Source of the DNA: DASSBR01 sp035688265
GTDB lineage: Bacteria; Pseudomonadota; Gammaproteobacteria; Natronospirales; DASSBR01
Length of the DNA stretch: 64,000 nucleotides
Direction of reading: 5' to 3'
NCBI GenBank assembly: GCA_035688265.1
Contig: DASSNE010000014.1
Coordinates: 34,448 to 98,447, forward strand
Below, one piece after another: positions 39,693 through 48,549 of the stretch. Made by a program: the position numbers and the translations under genes. Every line of letters starts with the position of its first letter. The stretch's first letter is position 1. The notes beneath the pieces are model-generated. The model was not told the origin of the DNA, made no database searches, and worked only from the letters and a program-made list of their open reading frames with translations.

Positions 39693-41813
39693 TTGCCAGA
39701 ACAGAGCATCCTGCCCATTCTCGTCGCCAGCAAGACGCAGAATGATGCCGAGCACCTGAACGGGCTGCTGCGCGGTCTCGGCATGCGCGTCCGGTCCGGC
39801 TGGGCAGGCGATGCGGAAACCCTGGACAAGGCGCTCGAAGCGCACCCCGAGTTGATCTTTCTCGTCGCCGACGCGCCGCCGCTGTCGCTGGATGACGTGG
39901 TACGTCTGCGCGATTTGCGCACGCCGGAGACACCGGTAATCGCCGTCGGCAACCGTATCGACAAACTGAACATCACGGCACTGATGGCGAAGGGCGCGCG
40001 TGACCTGGTCGCGATGGACAATGCGGCGCATCTGAAAGCCGTGATCGAGCGCGAGTTGCCGGTCGCACGCATGGCGGCGCAACTGCAGCGATACGCGGAT
40101 GCGCTGTCGGACTACGAAACGCGTCTGAGCGAATTGCTGAGCCAGTCGGCGGACGCGATCGCGTATGTGCAGGACGGCATTCACATGCAGGCCAATCCGG
40201 CATACCTGAAATTGTTCGGCTACCAGTCGAATGAGGATATCGAAGGCATTCCGGTCATGGATGCTTTCGATGCCACGTCGCAAGCTGCGCTCAAGGCGGC
40301 GATCCAGCAGGTGATCAAGCACGGCAAGGCGAGCGAAGGGCTGGCATTGAAGGGCGTCAAAGACGGTGAACCATTCGCGGTCACGGTGTCCTTGTCACCC
40401 GACACCATCGAAGACGAGCCGTGCGTGCGGCTGGCGGCGCACGTGGCACAGGCAGAAATATCGCCGGAGCTTGAGCAGCAGTTGAGCGAGCGCGAGCGCG
40501 AAGCCAATGCGCTCAAGGCATCGCTGGCCGACATCCGCCACCGCGATCCGCTCACCGGCGTCTACCACCGCGCCTATTTTCTGGAGCATTTGAAGACGGT
40601 CAAAGCCGGCGACGAGACGGTGCGCGCACTGGCGCTGGTTACGGCCGATCAGCTTGAAGCCGTCGAAGCCAGCGTCGGCGCGTTCTCCAGCGACCGGATC
40701 ATTAATCGGCTGGTTGAACTGATCAATGCGAGCGTCAACAAGAACGAGCCGGTCGGACGTTTCGACGACGATACGTTCGCGATCGTGCTGACGCGGCCGG
40801 CACTTGCCGATGTCGAACAATGGGCCGGGGCGCTGTGCAAGGCGGTTTCAAAAACGATTTTCGAGACCAAGGGCGGCTCGACCAGCATGACCTGCAGCAT
40901 CGGCATCACTGAAATCGATGCTCTGGCCGGGCCGGAGTTGCTGCTGTCGCAGGCGATTGAAGCAGGCGAGGCGGTGGCCGAGGACGGCGGCAACAGGTAC
41001 CTGGTATACAAGCCGGCTGCGATCGCCGAGGACGGCGGATCGGACGCGAGCTGGGTGAAGCGCATCACAAGCGCGTTGAAGGACAATACGCTGAAGCTCG
41101 CCTACCAGCCGATCGCGAGTCTCGACAACAGCGAGATCGAATTACAGGACGTGCTGGTGCGTATGGACGCCGGCAACGGCGAAATGATTTCCGCGGCCAA
41201 GTTCATGCCGTACGCGGAGCGCCACCACCTCGTGGCGGCAATCGACAAATGGGTCATCTCGCACCTGCTGCCGGTAGTCGCCGGCGAGCGCAATGGACGC
41301 GACGTGCGCTTTTTTGCGCGCATCTCGACGCAGTTCCTGACGGACCCGAAGATGCTCGAATGGCTGCGCAAAACGCTCAAGAGCGCGCCATCGCTGCCGC
41401 CAGGGGGGTTGATATTCCAGCTTGCGGAGAGTTATCTCGACAAGTATCTCAAGGAAACGAAGCTGTTCATCGACGCGCTACAGAAGGCGAACTGCGCGAT
41501 CGCCATTTCGCAGTTCGGCGTGGGGCGCAATTCGCCCGGCGTGCTCGATCATCTCAAGCCGGATTTCATCAAGCTTAGCGACGAACTCACGCGCGAAATC
41601 CAGACCGACAACGCCAAGCGTGACAAGGTACTCGCGCTGGTGGAAAAGGCCCATGCGAAAAAGATTGAAACCGTCGCCCAGCGGGTCGAAAGCGCCGACA
41701 CGATCGCGGCGCTGTGGCAAATGGGCGTACAATACATACAGGGTAACTATCTGCAGGAGCCGGGCGCGACCATTGGCTCCGCCGATCGCGGCAAGCTCGG
41801 CGCTTTTGGTTAG
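39693..41813 (+). CDS. fimX: FimX-like c-di-GMP effector with degenerate GGDEF and EAL domains
   Basis: 706 residues starting at TTG 39693 (GGGGAG upstream). Layout: receiver-like domain without the full phosphoacceptor set (about 1-120), PAS domain (about 130-250), GGDEF-type domain whose signature reads RFDDDTF, and EAL-type domain where EAL is replaced (LQDVLVRM). The usual DDFG loop reads ISQFGVGRNSPG, so metal ligands are missing. Neither cyclase nor phosphodiesterase activity is expected. Length and domain order match Pseudomonas and Xanthomonas FimX (691 residues), a c-di-GMP receptor for type IV pilus assembly. Convergent with parC, stops overlapping by three bases. Confidence 0.82.
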   Translation: MPEQSILPILVASKTQNDAEHLNGLLRGLGMRVRSGWAGDAETLDKALEAHPELIFLVADAPPLSLDDVVRLRDLRTPETPVIAVGNRIDKLNITALMAKGARDLVAMDNAAHLKAVIERELPVARMAAQLQRYADALSDYETRLSELLSQSADAIAYVQDGIHMQANPAYLKLFGYQSNEDIEGIPVMDAFDATSQAALKAAIQQVIKHGKASEGLALKGVKDGEPFAVTVSLSPDTIEDEPCVRLAAHVAQAEISPELEQQLSEREREANALKASLADIRHRDPLTGVYHRAYFLEHLKTVKAGDETVRALALVTADQLEAVEASVGAFSSDRIINRLVELINASVNKNEPVGRFDDDTFAIVLTRPALADVEQWAGALCKAVSKTIFETKGGSTSMTCSIGITEIDALAGPELLLSQAIEAGEAVAEDGGNRYLVYKPAAIAEDGGSDASWVKRITSALKDNTLKLAYQPIASLDNSEIELQDVLVRMDAGNGEMISAAKFMPYAERHHLVAAIDKWVISHLLPVVAGERNGRDVRFFARISTQFLTDPKMLEWLRKTLKSAPSLPPGGLIFQLAESYLDKYLKETKLFIDALQKANCAIAISQFGVGRNSPGVLDHLKPDFIKLSDELTREIQTDNAKRDKVLALVEKAHAKKIETVAQRVESADTIAALWQMGVQYIQGNYLQEPGATIGSADRGKLGAFG

Positions 41814-44068
41814 CCGCCGAACTTCGACCCCAGCACCAGTCCGTCCACCTTGCGAAAACCGCGCGGCAATTTGCTGCCGCGCCGCCCGCGTTCGCCGACG
41901 TAGCCGTCCAGTTCGGCCGGCTTCAGTCGCATGTGCCGCTGGCCGCTCAGAATCACCAGCGTATCGTCGGCAGGCACGCTCAGCATCGCCACCAGGTATT
42001 CCTCGCGCGCGGCGGCTTTCTTCGCCGGGATCGCCATCAGCTTGTTGCCTTTGCCACGCGCCAGTTCAGGTAACTCGCTGACCGGAAACACCAGCAGCCG
42101 ACCTTCGTTGTCGACCGCCGCAAGACGGTCGCTCGTCGCGTCCGCGACCGCAGTCGGCACCAGCACCGCCGCACCTTTCGGCACGTTCAGCAGCGCCTTG
42201 CCCGCCCGATTGCGCGACGAGGCTTCCCCGAGACGCAGCACGAAGCCGTAGCCCGCGTCGCTCGCGACGATCCAGCGGTCATCATTGTCGCCCGCCATCA
42301 CGCCGGCGAACGTCGCGCCGTCCGGTGGGTTGAAGCGGCCGGACAGCGGCTCGCCCTGCCCGCGCGCTGATGGCAGCGAGTGTGCAACCGTGGTGTAGGC
42401 GCGGCCGGTCGAATCGAGGAACACGGCCTGCTGGTTGCTGCGCGCTTCGGCCGCGGCCAGGAATGCGTCGCCGGATTTGTAACTCAGCGCCGCGGCATCG
42501 ACGCCGTGCCCCTTGGCGGCGCGCACCCAACCCCGCTGCGACAGCACCACCGTCACCGGCTCGCTGGGCAGCAACTGGGTTTCGTCCAGCGCCTGGGCCG
42601 CCTGGCGCTCGACCAGCTGCGAACGGCGTTCGTCGCCGAACTGCGCCGCATCCTGCTCGAGCTCGGTTCGCACGAGCTTGCGCAGGCGCGCCTTGGAGCC
42701 GAGCGTCTTGGTCAGCGTGTCGCGCTCGGCGGCGAGATCAGCCTGCTCGCCGCGAATCTTCATTTCTTCGAGCTTGGCGAGATGGCGCAGCTTCAGTTCG
42801 AGGATCGCCTCGGCCTGCTCGTCGCTCAGTTTGAAGCGTGCGATCAGCTCGGCTTTCGGATTGTCCTCGTAGCGAATGATCGCGATGACCTCATCGATAT
42901 TCAGAAACGCGATCAGCAGACCATCCAGAATGTGCAGGCGCCGCTCGACCTTCTCCAGCCGGAACTGCAGGCGGCGAGTAACCGTGTCCAGCCGGAACCT
43001 GAGCCACTCGTCGAGGAAGTCGCGCAGATTCTTGACCCGCGGCCGACCGTCGATGCCGATCACGTTCATGTTGACACGGTAGCTGCGTTCGAGATCGGTG
43101 GTCGCGAACAGGTGCGCCATCAGCGCTTCGACATCGACGCGGTTAGAGCGCGGCGTAATGACGAGGCGGATCGGGTTCTCGTGATCCGACTCGTCGCGCA
43201 AATCTTCGACCATCGGCAGCTTCTTCGCGCGCATCTGCGTCGCGATCTGCTCGAGCACCTTGCTGCCGGACACCTGGAACGGCAGCGCCGTAATGACAAT
43301 GTCGCCGTCGTCGCGCTCGTACACCGCGCGCACGCGTACGCTGCCGTTGCCGGTGCTGTACATCGCCAGCAACTCTTCCGCAGGCGTGATGATCTCGCCA
43401 CCGGTCGGGAAATCGGGGCCCTGAATGTGTTCGACCAGTGCGGCAACATCCGCCTTCGGATTGTCGAGCAGATGAATGCAGGCCTGCGCGACCTCGTTCA
43501 GGTTGTGCGGCGGGATGTCGGTCGCCATACCCACGGCGATGCCGCTGACGCCGTTCAACAGGAGGTTGGGCAGGCGCGCGGGCAGCAGTTTGGGCTCCTC
43601 GAGCGTGCCGTCGAAGTTCGGTTGCCAGTCGACCGTACCCTGTCCCAGTTCGGAAAGCAGCACCGCCGCGTACGGCGTGAGGCGCGACTCGGTATAGCGC
43701 ATCGCCGCGAACGACTTCGGATCGTCGATTGAGCCCCAGTTGCCGTGGCCATCGATCAGCGGGTAGCGGTACGCGAAGGGCTGCGCCATCAGGACCATGG
43801 CCTCGTAGCAGGCCAGGTCGCCGTGCGGATGGAATTTGCCGAGGACGTCGCCGACGGTGCGGGCGGATTTTTTGGGCTTCGCGCCCGCGTTCAGGGCCAG
43901 TTCCGACATGGCGTAGACGATGCGGCGCTGGACGGGTTTCATGCCGTCGCCTATGTGGGGCAAGGCGCGGTCCAGGATTACTGACATTGAGTAATCGAGG
44001 TAGGCCTTTTCGGTGAACGCTTTTAACGGTTGGCGTTCGTAGTTTGATTCGAGATTTGCTGTTGCCAT
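41810..44068 (-). CDS. parC: DNA topoisomerase IV subunit A
   Basis: 752 residues, same as E. coli ParC. Decatenates daughter chromosomes with ParE. Catalytic Tyr125 in AAMRYTESRL. The quinolone-resistance region reads KFHPHGDLACYEAMVLMAQP: the residue equivalent to E. coli Ser80 is Leu (residue 85, codon CTG at 43814-43816), while Glu84 is retained as Glu89. C-terminal beta-propeller repeats follow from about residue 490. The leader contains a short stem CGCGC-GAA-GCGCG about 15 nt before the ATG. Confidence 0.97.
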   Translation of the reverse strand: MATANLESNYERQPLKAFTEKAYLDYSMSVILDRALPHIGDGMKPVQRRIVYAMSELALNAGAKPKKSARTVGDVLGKFHPHGDLACYEAMVLMAQPFAYRYPLIDGHGNWGSIDDPKSFAAMRYTESRLTPYAAVLLSELGQGTVDWQPNFDGTLEEPKLLPARLPNLLLNGVSGIAVGMATDIPPHNLNEVAQACIHLLDNPKADVAALVEHIQGPDFPTGGEIITPAEELLAMYSTGNGSVRVRAVYERDDGDIVITALPFQVSGSKVLEQIATQMRAKKLPMVEDLRDESDHENPIRLVITPRSNRVDVEALMAHLFATTDLERSYRVNMNVIGIDGRPRVKNLRDFLDEWLRFRLDTVTRRLQFRLEKVERRLHILDGLLIAFLNIDEVIAIIRYEDNPKAELIARFKLSDEQAEAILELKLRHLAKLEEMKIRGEQADLAAERDTLTKTLGSKARLRKLVRTELEQDAAQFGDERRSQLVERQAAQALDETQLLPSEPVTVVLSQRGWVRAAKGHGVDAAALSYKSGDAFLAAAEARSNQQAVFLDSTGRAYTTVAHSLPSARGQGEPLSGRFNPPDGATFAGVMAGDNDDRWIVASDAGYGFVLRLGEASSRNRAGKALLNVPKGAAVLVPTAVADATSDRLAAVDNEGRLLVFPVSELPELARGKGNKLMAIPAKKAAAREEYLVAMLSVPADDTLVILSGQRHMRLKPAELDGYVGERGRRGSKLPRGFRKVDGLVLGSKFGG

Positions 44069-44229
44069 AAGTTTCGTTCGCGCTTCGCGCGGAGTGAATT
44101 TATGCCGGTGTCCGGCCCGGCAGCTTGCGCTCGATGTCGCGAATTAAGAGCCGCCCTTCCTGGTCGGCGCTTTTATCCCCCTCATCCCCACCTTCTCCTA
44201 ATGGGTGCTCGATCAGGCACTTCCGAAAC
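44069..44229. other. 161-nt gap between the alkyltransferase-like gene and parC
   Basis: Contains the parC leader with a small stem near 44085-44097 and a C-rich stretch (44176-44197, CCCCCTCATCCCCACCTTCT) that looks like a decayed half of the CCCTCACCC repeat seen at 48550 and 62304. No gene is seen. Confidence 0.4.
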
Positions 44230-44580
44230 TCAGGATAACCAGCCAAACTTCGCCAAGTCGACTCTGCCCCGCCGATCGAAATAAACGCCTTCGTCTTCAA
44301 GCAGCGTCCGCTGCTCCGATGCGCCGTAGCCGGATTTGCGCCTGCTGACTTCGCCGCGCGAGTTGATGACCCGATACCACGGCACGTCACTTCCGGCAGG
44401 CAGCGCGGCCATGGCATAGCCAATCTGCCGCGGTGTCGACGCGCCGACGTGTCGTGCGATGCCGCCGTAGGTTGCGACGTAACCCGGAGGAATGGCACGC
44501 ACGGCAGCATAGATGCGCTGATAAATCGGTTTCTCTTCCCGAATCCCGACACCCGACTCCCGAACCCCGCTCCCTCTCAT
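44230..44580 (-). CDS. Alkyltransferase-like protein (MGMT family without catalytic Cys)
   Basis: 116 residues from the ATG at 44580, overlapping the parE stop (ATGA). From IYQRIYAAVRAIPPGYVATY onwards it matches the C-terminal DNA-binding domain of O6-alkylguanine-DNA alkyltransferase. The PCHR active site is PWYRV, so the alkyl-accepting Cys is replaced by Trp, as in E. coli Atl (YbaZ). Such proteins flag O6-alkylguanine for nucleotide excision repair. The first 15 residues (GSGVRESGVGIRE) are encoded by a five-heptad repeat and have no family counterpart. Confidence 0.88.
   Translation of the reverse strand: MRGSGVRESGVGIREEKPIYQRIYAAVRAIPPGYVATYGGIARHVGASTPRQIGYAMAALPAGSDVPWYRVINSRGEVSRRKSGYGASEQRTLLEDEGVYFDRRGRVDLAKFGWLS
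44538..44572. repeat. Five-heptad repeat (CCCGAAT family), inside the start of the alkyltransferase-like gene
   Basis: CCCGAAT, CCCGACA, CCCGACT, CCCGAAC, CCCGCTC: five units, 35 bp, preceded by TCTT as in the sdhA-sdhB copy. Begins four nt after the parE stop in transcription order and is read as codons 3-14 of the downstream gene. Confidence 0.85.
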
Positions 44581-46460
44581 ACTTCCGCGAGGTTGCCCTT
44601 CTCTTCCAGCCACGCCTTGCGGTCGGGCGAGCGCCGCTTGGACAACAGCATGTCGAGCAGGTCGTCGGTTTTGTCGTTGCCGTCGATCGTCAGTTGCACG
44701 AGCCGACGAGTGTCGGGCGAGATGGTCGTCTCGCGAAGTTGTTGCGGGCTCATTTCGCCCAAGCCTTTAAAACGCGTGACCGAGACTTTGCCCTTGAGCT
44801 TTTCGGCTTCGATACGGTCGAAGACGGCTTGCCGCTCGGCGTCGTCGAGCGCGTACATGACCTGCTTGCCGATGTCGATGCGGTACAGCGGCGGCATGGC
44901 GATGAAGACGTGACCCTGCTCGACCAGCGGGCGGAAATGCTTCAGGAACAATGCGCACAGCAGCGTTGCGATGTGCTGGCCGTCGGAGTCGGCGTCGGCG
45001 AGCACGCAAATCTTGTGATAGCGCAGGCCCTTGAGGTCGTGGCTGCCGGGTTCGACGCCGATGGCGACGCTGATGTCGTGCACTTCCTGCGAACCGAGCA
45101 CCTGCGCCGGGTCGACTTCCCAGGTGTTCAGAATCTTGCCGCGCAGCGGCATGATCGCCTGGAATTCGCGGTCGCGAGCCTGCTTGGCGGAGCCGCCGGC
45201 CGAGTCGCCCTCAACCAGGAACAGTTCGCCACGAGTCGGGTCCTGGCTGGTGCAGTCGGCGAGCTTGCCCGGCAGCGACGGTCCGCTGGTGACTTTCTTG
45301 CGCACGACCTTTTTGCTCGTGCGCAGACGTGCCTGGGCGTTTTCGAGCGCGAGCTCGGCGATCTTTTCGCCCGCATCGGTGTGCTGGTTCAGCCACAGTG
45401 CGAACGCGTCCTTGACGACCCCGCCGACGAAGCCGGCGCACTGGCGCGACGACAGCCGCTCCTTGGTCTGCCCTGAGAACTGCGGGTCGTTCATCTTGAC
45501 CGACAGGACGTAGGACAGCCGGTTCCAGACATCGTCCGGGGTCAGCTTGACGCCGCGCGGGATCAGGTTGCGGAACTCGCAGAATTCGCGCACCGCGTCG
45601 GTCAGGCCGGTGCGCAGGCCGTTCACGTGCGTGCCGCCCTGGATGGTCGGGATCAGGTTGACGTAGCTTTCGGTGATTGGCTCGCCCTCCCCCGGCAGCC
45701 AGGCGAGCGCCCAGTCGACGGCTTCGGTCGTGCCTTCGAAGCTGCCGGTGAACGGTTCGTCCGGCAGGCGCTCGGCGTCGTCGAGCGCTTCGGCCAGGTA
45801 GTCGGTGAGCCCGGCTTCGAAATACCATTCCTGTCGCTCGCCGCCCTCGACGGTCAGCGTGACGTGCAGGCCGGGACACAGCACGGCCTTGGCGCGCAAT
45901 ACGTGCTCCAGCCGCGGTATCGACAATTTGGGCGAGTCGAAATAGTGGGCGTCGGGCCAGAAGTGCAGCGTGGTGCCGGTGTTCTGCTTGCCGACCTTCC
46001 CAATCGCTTCCAGCGCCGAGACGGTGTAGCCGTCCTTGAACGCCATGTTGTATTCCTGGCCGCCGCGGCGGATCCAGACTTCAAGGTGGCTGGACAGCGC
46101 GTTGACGACCGAAACGCCGACGCCGTGCAGACCGCCGGAGAAGCGGTAGTTGCGTGCGGAGAATTTGCCGCCGGCGTGCAGCCGCGTCAGGATCAGTTCG
46201 ACGCCGGGAATCTTTTCTTCCGGGTGCAGGTCGACCGGCATGCCGCGGCCGTCGTCGGCGACTTCCAGCGACCCGTCCTTGTAGAGCGTGACGTCAATGC
46301 GTTTCGCGTAGCCGGCCAGCGCTTCGTCGACGCTGTTGTCGATGACTTCCTGGGCGAGATGGTTGGGGCGGGTGGTGTCGGTATACATCCCCGGGCGTTT
46401 GCGCACGGGGTCGAGGCCGCTCAGAACTTCGATGGCGGCGGCATCGTATTGGCTGCTCAT
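44577..46460 (-). CDS. parE: DNA topoisomerase IV subunit B
   Basis: 627 residues, E. coli 630. GHKL ATPase: IDNSVDEALAGYAKRIDVTL, VADDGRGMPVD, GGLHGVGVSVVNALS. TOPRIM: LFLVEGDSAGGSAKQARDRE, ILNTWEVDPAQVLGSQEV, and the DADSDG metal site. The end reads LLSKRRSPDRKAWLEEKGN. Same strand as parC with one small gene between. Confidence 0.97.
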   Translation of the reverse strand: MSSQYDAAAIEVLSGLDPVRKRPGMYTDTTRPNHLAQEVIDNSVDEALAGYAKRIDVTLYKDGSLEVADDGRGMPVDLHPEEKIPGVELILTRLHAGGKFSARNYRFSGGLHGVGVSVVNALSSHLEVWIRRGGQEYNMAFKDGYTVSALEAIGKVGKQNTGTTLHFWPDAHYFDSPKLSIPRLEHVLRAKAVLCPGLHVTLTVEGGERQEWYFEAGLTDYLAEALDDAERLPDEPFTGSFEGTTEAVDWALAWLPGEGEPITESYVNLIPTIQGGTHVNGLRTGLTDAVREFCEFRNLIPRGVKLTPDDVWNRLSYVLSVKMNDPQFSGQTKERLSSRQCAGFVGGVVKDAFALWLNQHTDAGEKIAELALENAQARLRTSKKVVRKKVTSGPSLPGKLADCTSQDPTRGELFLVEGDSAGGSAKQARDREFQAIMPLRGKILNTWEVDPAQVLGSQEVHDISVAIGVEPGSHDLKGLRYHKICVLADADSDGQHIATLLCALFLKHFRPLVEQGHVFIAMPPLYRIDIGKQVMYALDDAERQAVFDRIEAEKLKGKVSVTRFKGLGEMSPQQLRETTISPDTRRLVQLTIDGNDKTDDLLDMLLSKRRSPDRKAWLEEKGNLAEV

Positions 46461-46488
46461 GGCGAGCGATTGTACCAGTCGCTGCGCG

Positions 46489-47073
46489 TCAGTCGATATC
46501 CGCGAGCAAACTTCGGCGAAGATTTTCGAGGACCGGTTCGACCGTGTGCCGATATTCCTGATGATCGATACCGGCGCCGAGGGAGGCGCCGTTCTTGAGC
46601 GCGCTGATCGACGCGTCGTCGAGGTCGAAGCGCAGGAAGTGGACGGCGGACGTCTTTTCCGGCGTCGCGCGCTCGAGGTCTTCGTCGGCGAGGGCGGTGA
46701 TGCGTTCGCAGCCGTTGACCTGGACCCAGACCTGGTGCTCGATGCCGACGAGGCGCGCCAGTGCCTGGCGCCGTTCGGCGACGTCCGTGAACTCGATCAG
46801 CATGGTGGCTTTCCAGTTGCGGCCGTCCGGGATCAGCGGGTTGTAGGCATCCAGCTCGTCCTGGATACCGGCCGCCTCGAAAATCCGTTCGACGCGCAGC
46901 ATTTCCTGGATCTGGTACTGGATGGTCAGGCGATCTTCGAACAGCAGCGTGACGTTCGGGCCGATCGCGAGGTTGCGGTCGCGTTTGTGGCCCAGAACAC
47001 GCTGGCGGAATTCCATGCGTTTGTCGGCGTATTGCTCAAGGCTTAGCAGGTCGTCGCGCGTTAACTTTTCCAT
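46489..47073 (-). CDS. DUF3501 family protein
   Basis: 194 residues, cytosolic, no cysteine cluster. Start MEKLTRDDLLSLEQYADKRM and the stretch GPNVTLLFEDRLTIQYQIQE are typical of DUF3501, a family I know only from its context beside rubrerythrin and CCG-type Fe-S proteins in aerobic Proteobacteria. Function unknown. Last gene of the rubrerythrin unit, separated from the Fe-S gene by a heptad hairpin. Confidence 0.82.
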   Translation of the reverse strand: MEKLTRDDLLSLEQYADKRMEFRQRVLGHKRDRNLAIGPNVTLLFEDRLTIQYQIQEMLRVERIFEAAGIQDELDAYNPLIPDGRNWKATMLIEFTDVAERRQALARLVGIEHQVWVQVNGCERITALADEDLERATPEKTSAVHFLRFDLDDASISALKNGASLGAGIDHQEYRHTVEPVLENLRRSLLADID

Positions 47074-47100
47074 CGGTTTGTCCTATGCGGTGGGGGTGCA

Positions 47101-47174
47101 AGTCGCTAGGACTAAGTCGCTAGGACTAAGTTTCTTTTCTTGACTCAGTCCTAGCGACTCAGCACTAGCGACTT
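47101..47174. repeat. Heptad hairpin repeat, copy C
   Basis: Left arm: AGTCGCT, AGGACTA, AGTCGCT, AGGACTA (47101-47128). Loop TTTCTTTTCTTGA region. Right arm: CTCAGTC, CTAGCGA, CTCAGCA, CTAGCGA (47144-47171). About 29 bp of stem with about four mismatches, the best-preserved hairpin of the family. It ends four nt short of the Fe-S gene's stop codon. Confidence 0.85.
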
Positions 47175-47177
47175 TGC

Positions 47178-48518
47178 CTAGATGCCGTAAGCCTGGCGCA
47201 GCAGGCCCAGCGGGTGCGCCGGCTTGTCGCTGCTCTTGAGCCCGTTCATGATCTGGTCGCCGGCCATGGGGCAGTCGCTCGCGTAGTGCGCGGCCGCGGC
47301 CTTCTTCACGCGATTGACTACCGGCTTGCCGATTTTCATCGATGTCTCGTGAAACTCCGCCTTGACCGCGTAGGTGCCGTCGTGGCCGGAGCAGCGTTCG
47401 ATCGTGTCGATCTCGGTGCCGGGCACCATTTGCAGCAGGTCGCGGGTTTTGAGACCGATGTTCTGCACGCGCAGGTGGCACGGGACGTGGTAGGCGACCT
47501 TGCCCAGCGGGTTTTTGAATTCGGTGTTCAGTTTACCGGCCTTGTGGCGCAGCATCAGGTATTCGAACGGGTCGAACATCGCGTCGCGGACCTTGATAAC
47601 GTCGGGGTCGTCCGGGAACAGCAGCGGCAGTTCGTGCTTGAACATCAGCACGCAGGACGGCACCGGGGCGACGATGTCGTAGCCGTCGTCGACCAGTTTG
47701 GCGAGCACGGGGATGTTGCCGTTCTTGAGCTTTTCGACGCTTTCAAGATCGCCCATTTCGAGCTTGGGCATGCCGCAGCAGTTTTCCTGCGGTGCGAGAC
47801 GCACCGGGATGCCGTTGTGTTCGAACACGGCGATCAGGTCTTCGCCCAGTTCGGGACGGTTGTAGTTACCGTAGCAGGTGGTGAACAGCGCAACCTTGCC
47901 GGTGGTGCCTTCGGCCGGTTCAGCGGTGAGGGCGGGCTCTGCCCGGCTCTTCACGCGCTTGCGCAGCGTCTTACCGTGGAATTTCGGCAGCACGGCATCC
48001 TGGTGGACGCCGAATGTCTTGTGCAGCGCCTTTCGGGCGATGCTGTTGCCGTTCACCGCGTTGACGGTTTCGGCGACGATGGGAATGCCGAAGAACTTGC
48101 CCATCGTGTCGGTGGAACTGAGGGTGCGATCGCGAAATGAGGTGCCATGGTTCCGGCGCTTGAACGTCTTGGCACGCAGCATCGTGTGCGGGAAATCGAC
48201 GTTCCACGGGTGCGGCGGCACGTAGGGGCACTTGGACATGTAGCACATGTCGCACAGATAGCAGTGATCGACGACTTCCCAGTAGACCTTGCGGTCGACG
48301 CTGTCGAGTTGCATGGTTTCGGACTCGTCGATCGCGTCGAACAGCGTCGGAAACGCGTTGCAGAGGTTGAAACAGCGCCGGCAGCCGGCGCAGATGTCGA
48401 AGATGCGCTCCATCTCGCCGACGAGCGCATTTTCTTCATAGAACTCGGGATTGCGCCAGTCGATCGTGTGGCGCGTCGGCGCGACGAGGCCGCCTTCGCG
48501 TTTTTCGGCTTCGGTCAT
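47178..48518 (-). CDS. Fe-S/CCG-domain oxidoreductase (GlpC/HdrD-like)
   Basis: 446 residues. Two [4Fe-4S] cysteine clusters, CAGCRRCFNLC (about 43) and CYLCDMCYMSKCPYVPPHPW (about 86). Two CCG-type domains follow: TTCYGNYNRPELG with ENCCGMPKLEMGD, and a second, CHLRVQN with RCSGHDGTY, where the second Cys of CCG is Ser. This is the architecture of GlpC, GlcF and HdrD subunits that pass electrons to quinone or thiols. The partner is unknown. Genomic link to rubrerythrin suggests peroxide or iron stress. Confidence 0.82.
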   Translation of the reverse strand: MTEAEKREGGLVAPTRHTIDWRNPEFYEENALVGEMERIFDICAGCRRCFNLCNAFPTLFDAIDESETMQLDSVDRKVYWEVVDHCYLCDMCYMSKCPYVPPHPWNVDFPHTMLRAKTFKRRNHGTSFRDRTLSSTDTMGKFFGIPIVAETVNAVNGNSIARKALHKTFGVHQDAVLPKFHGKTLRKRVKSRAEPALTAEPAEGTTGKVALFTTCYGNYNRPELGEDLIAVFEHNGIPVRLAPQENCCGMPKLEMGDLESVEKLKNGNIPVLAKLVDDGYDIVAPVPSCVLMFKHELPLLFPDDPDVIKVRDAMFDPFEYLMLRHKAGKLNTEFKNPLGKVAYHVPCHLRVQNIGLKTRDLLQMVPGTEIDTIERCSGHDGTYAVKAEFHETSMKIGKPVVNRVKKAAAAHYASDCPMAGDQIMNGLKSSDKPAHPLGLLRQAYGI

Positions 48519-48549
48519 GGATGGTGACTTTGTGTTTGCCGTTGTTGAG

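Noticed and set aside
44176..44197. C-rich block as a third full copy of the CCCTCACCC REP-like repeat
   Set aside because: Only one half is recognisable and no complementary arm is present.
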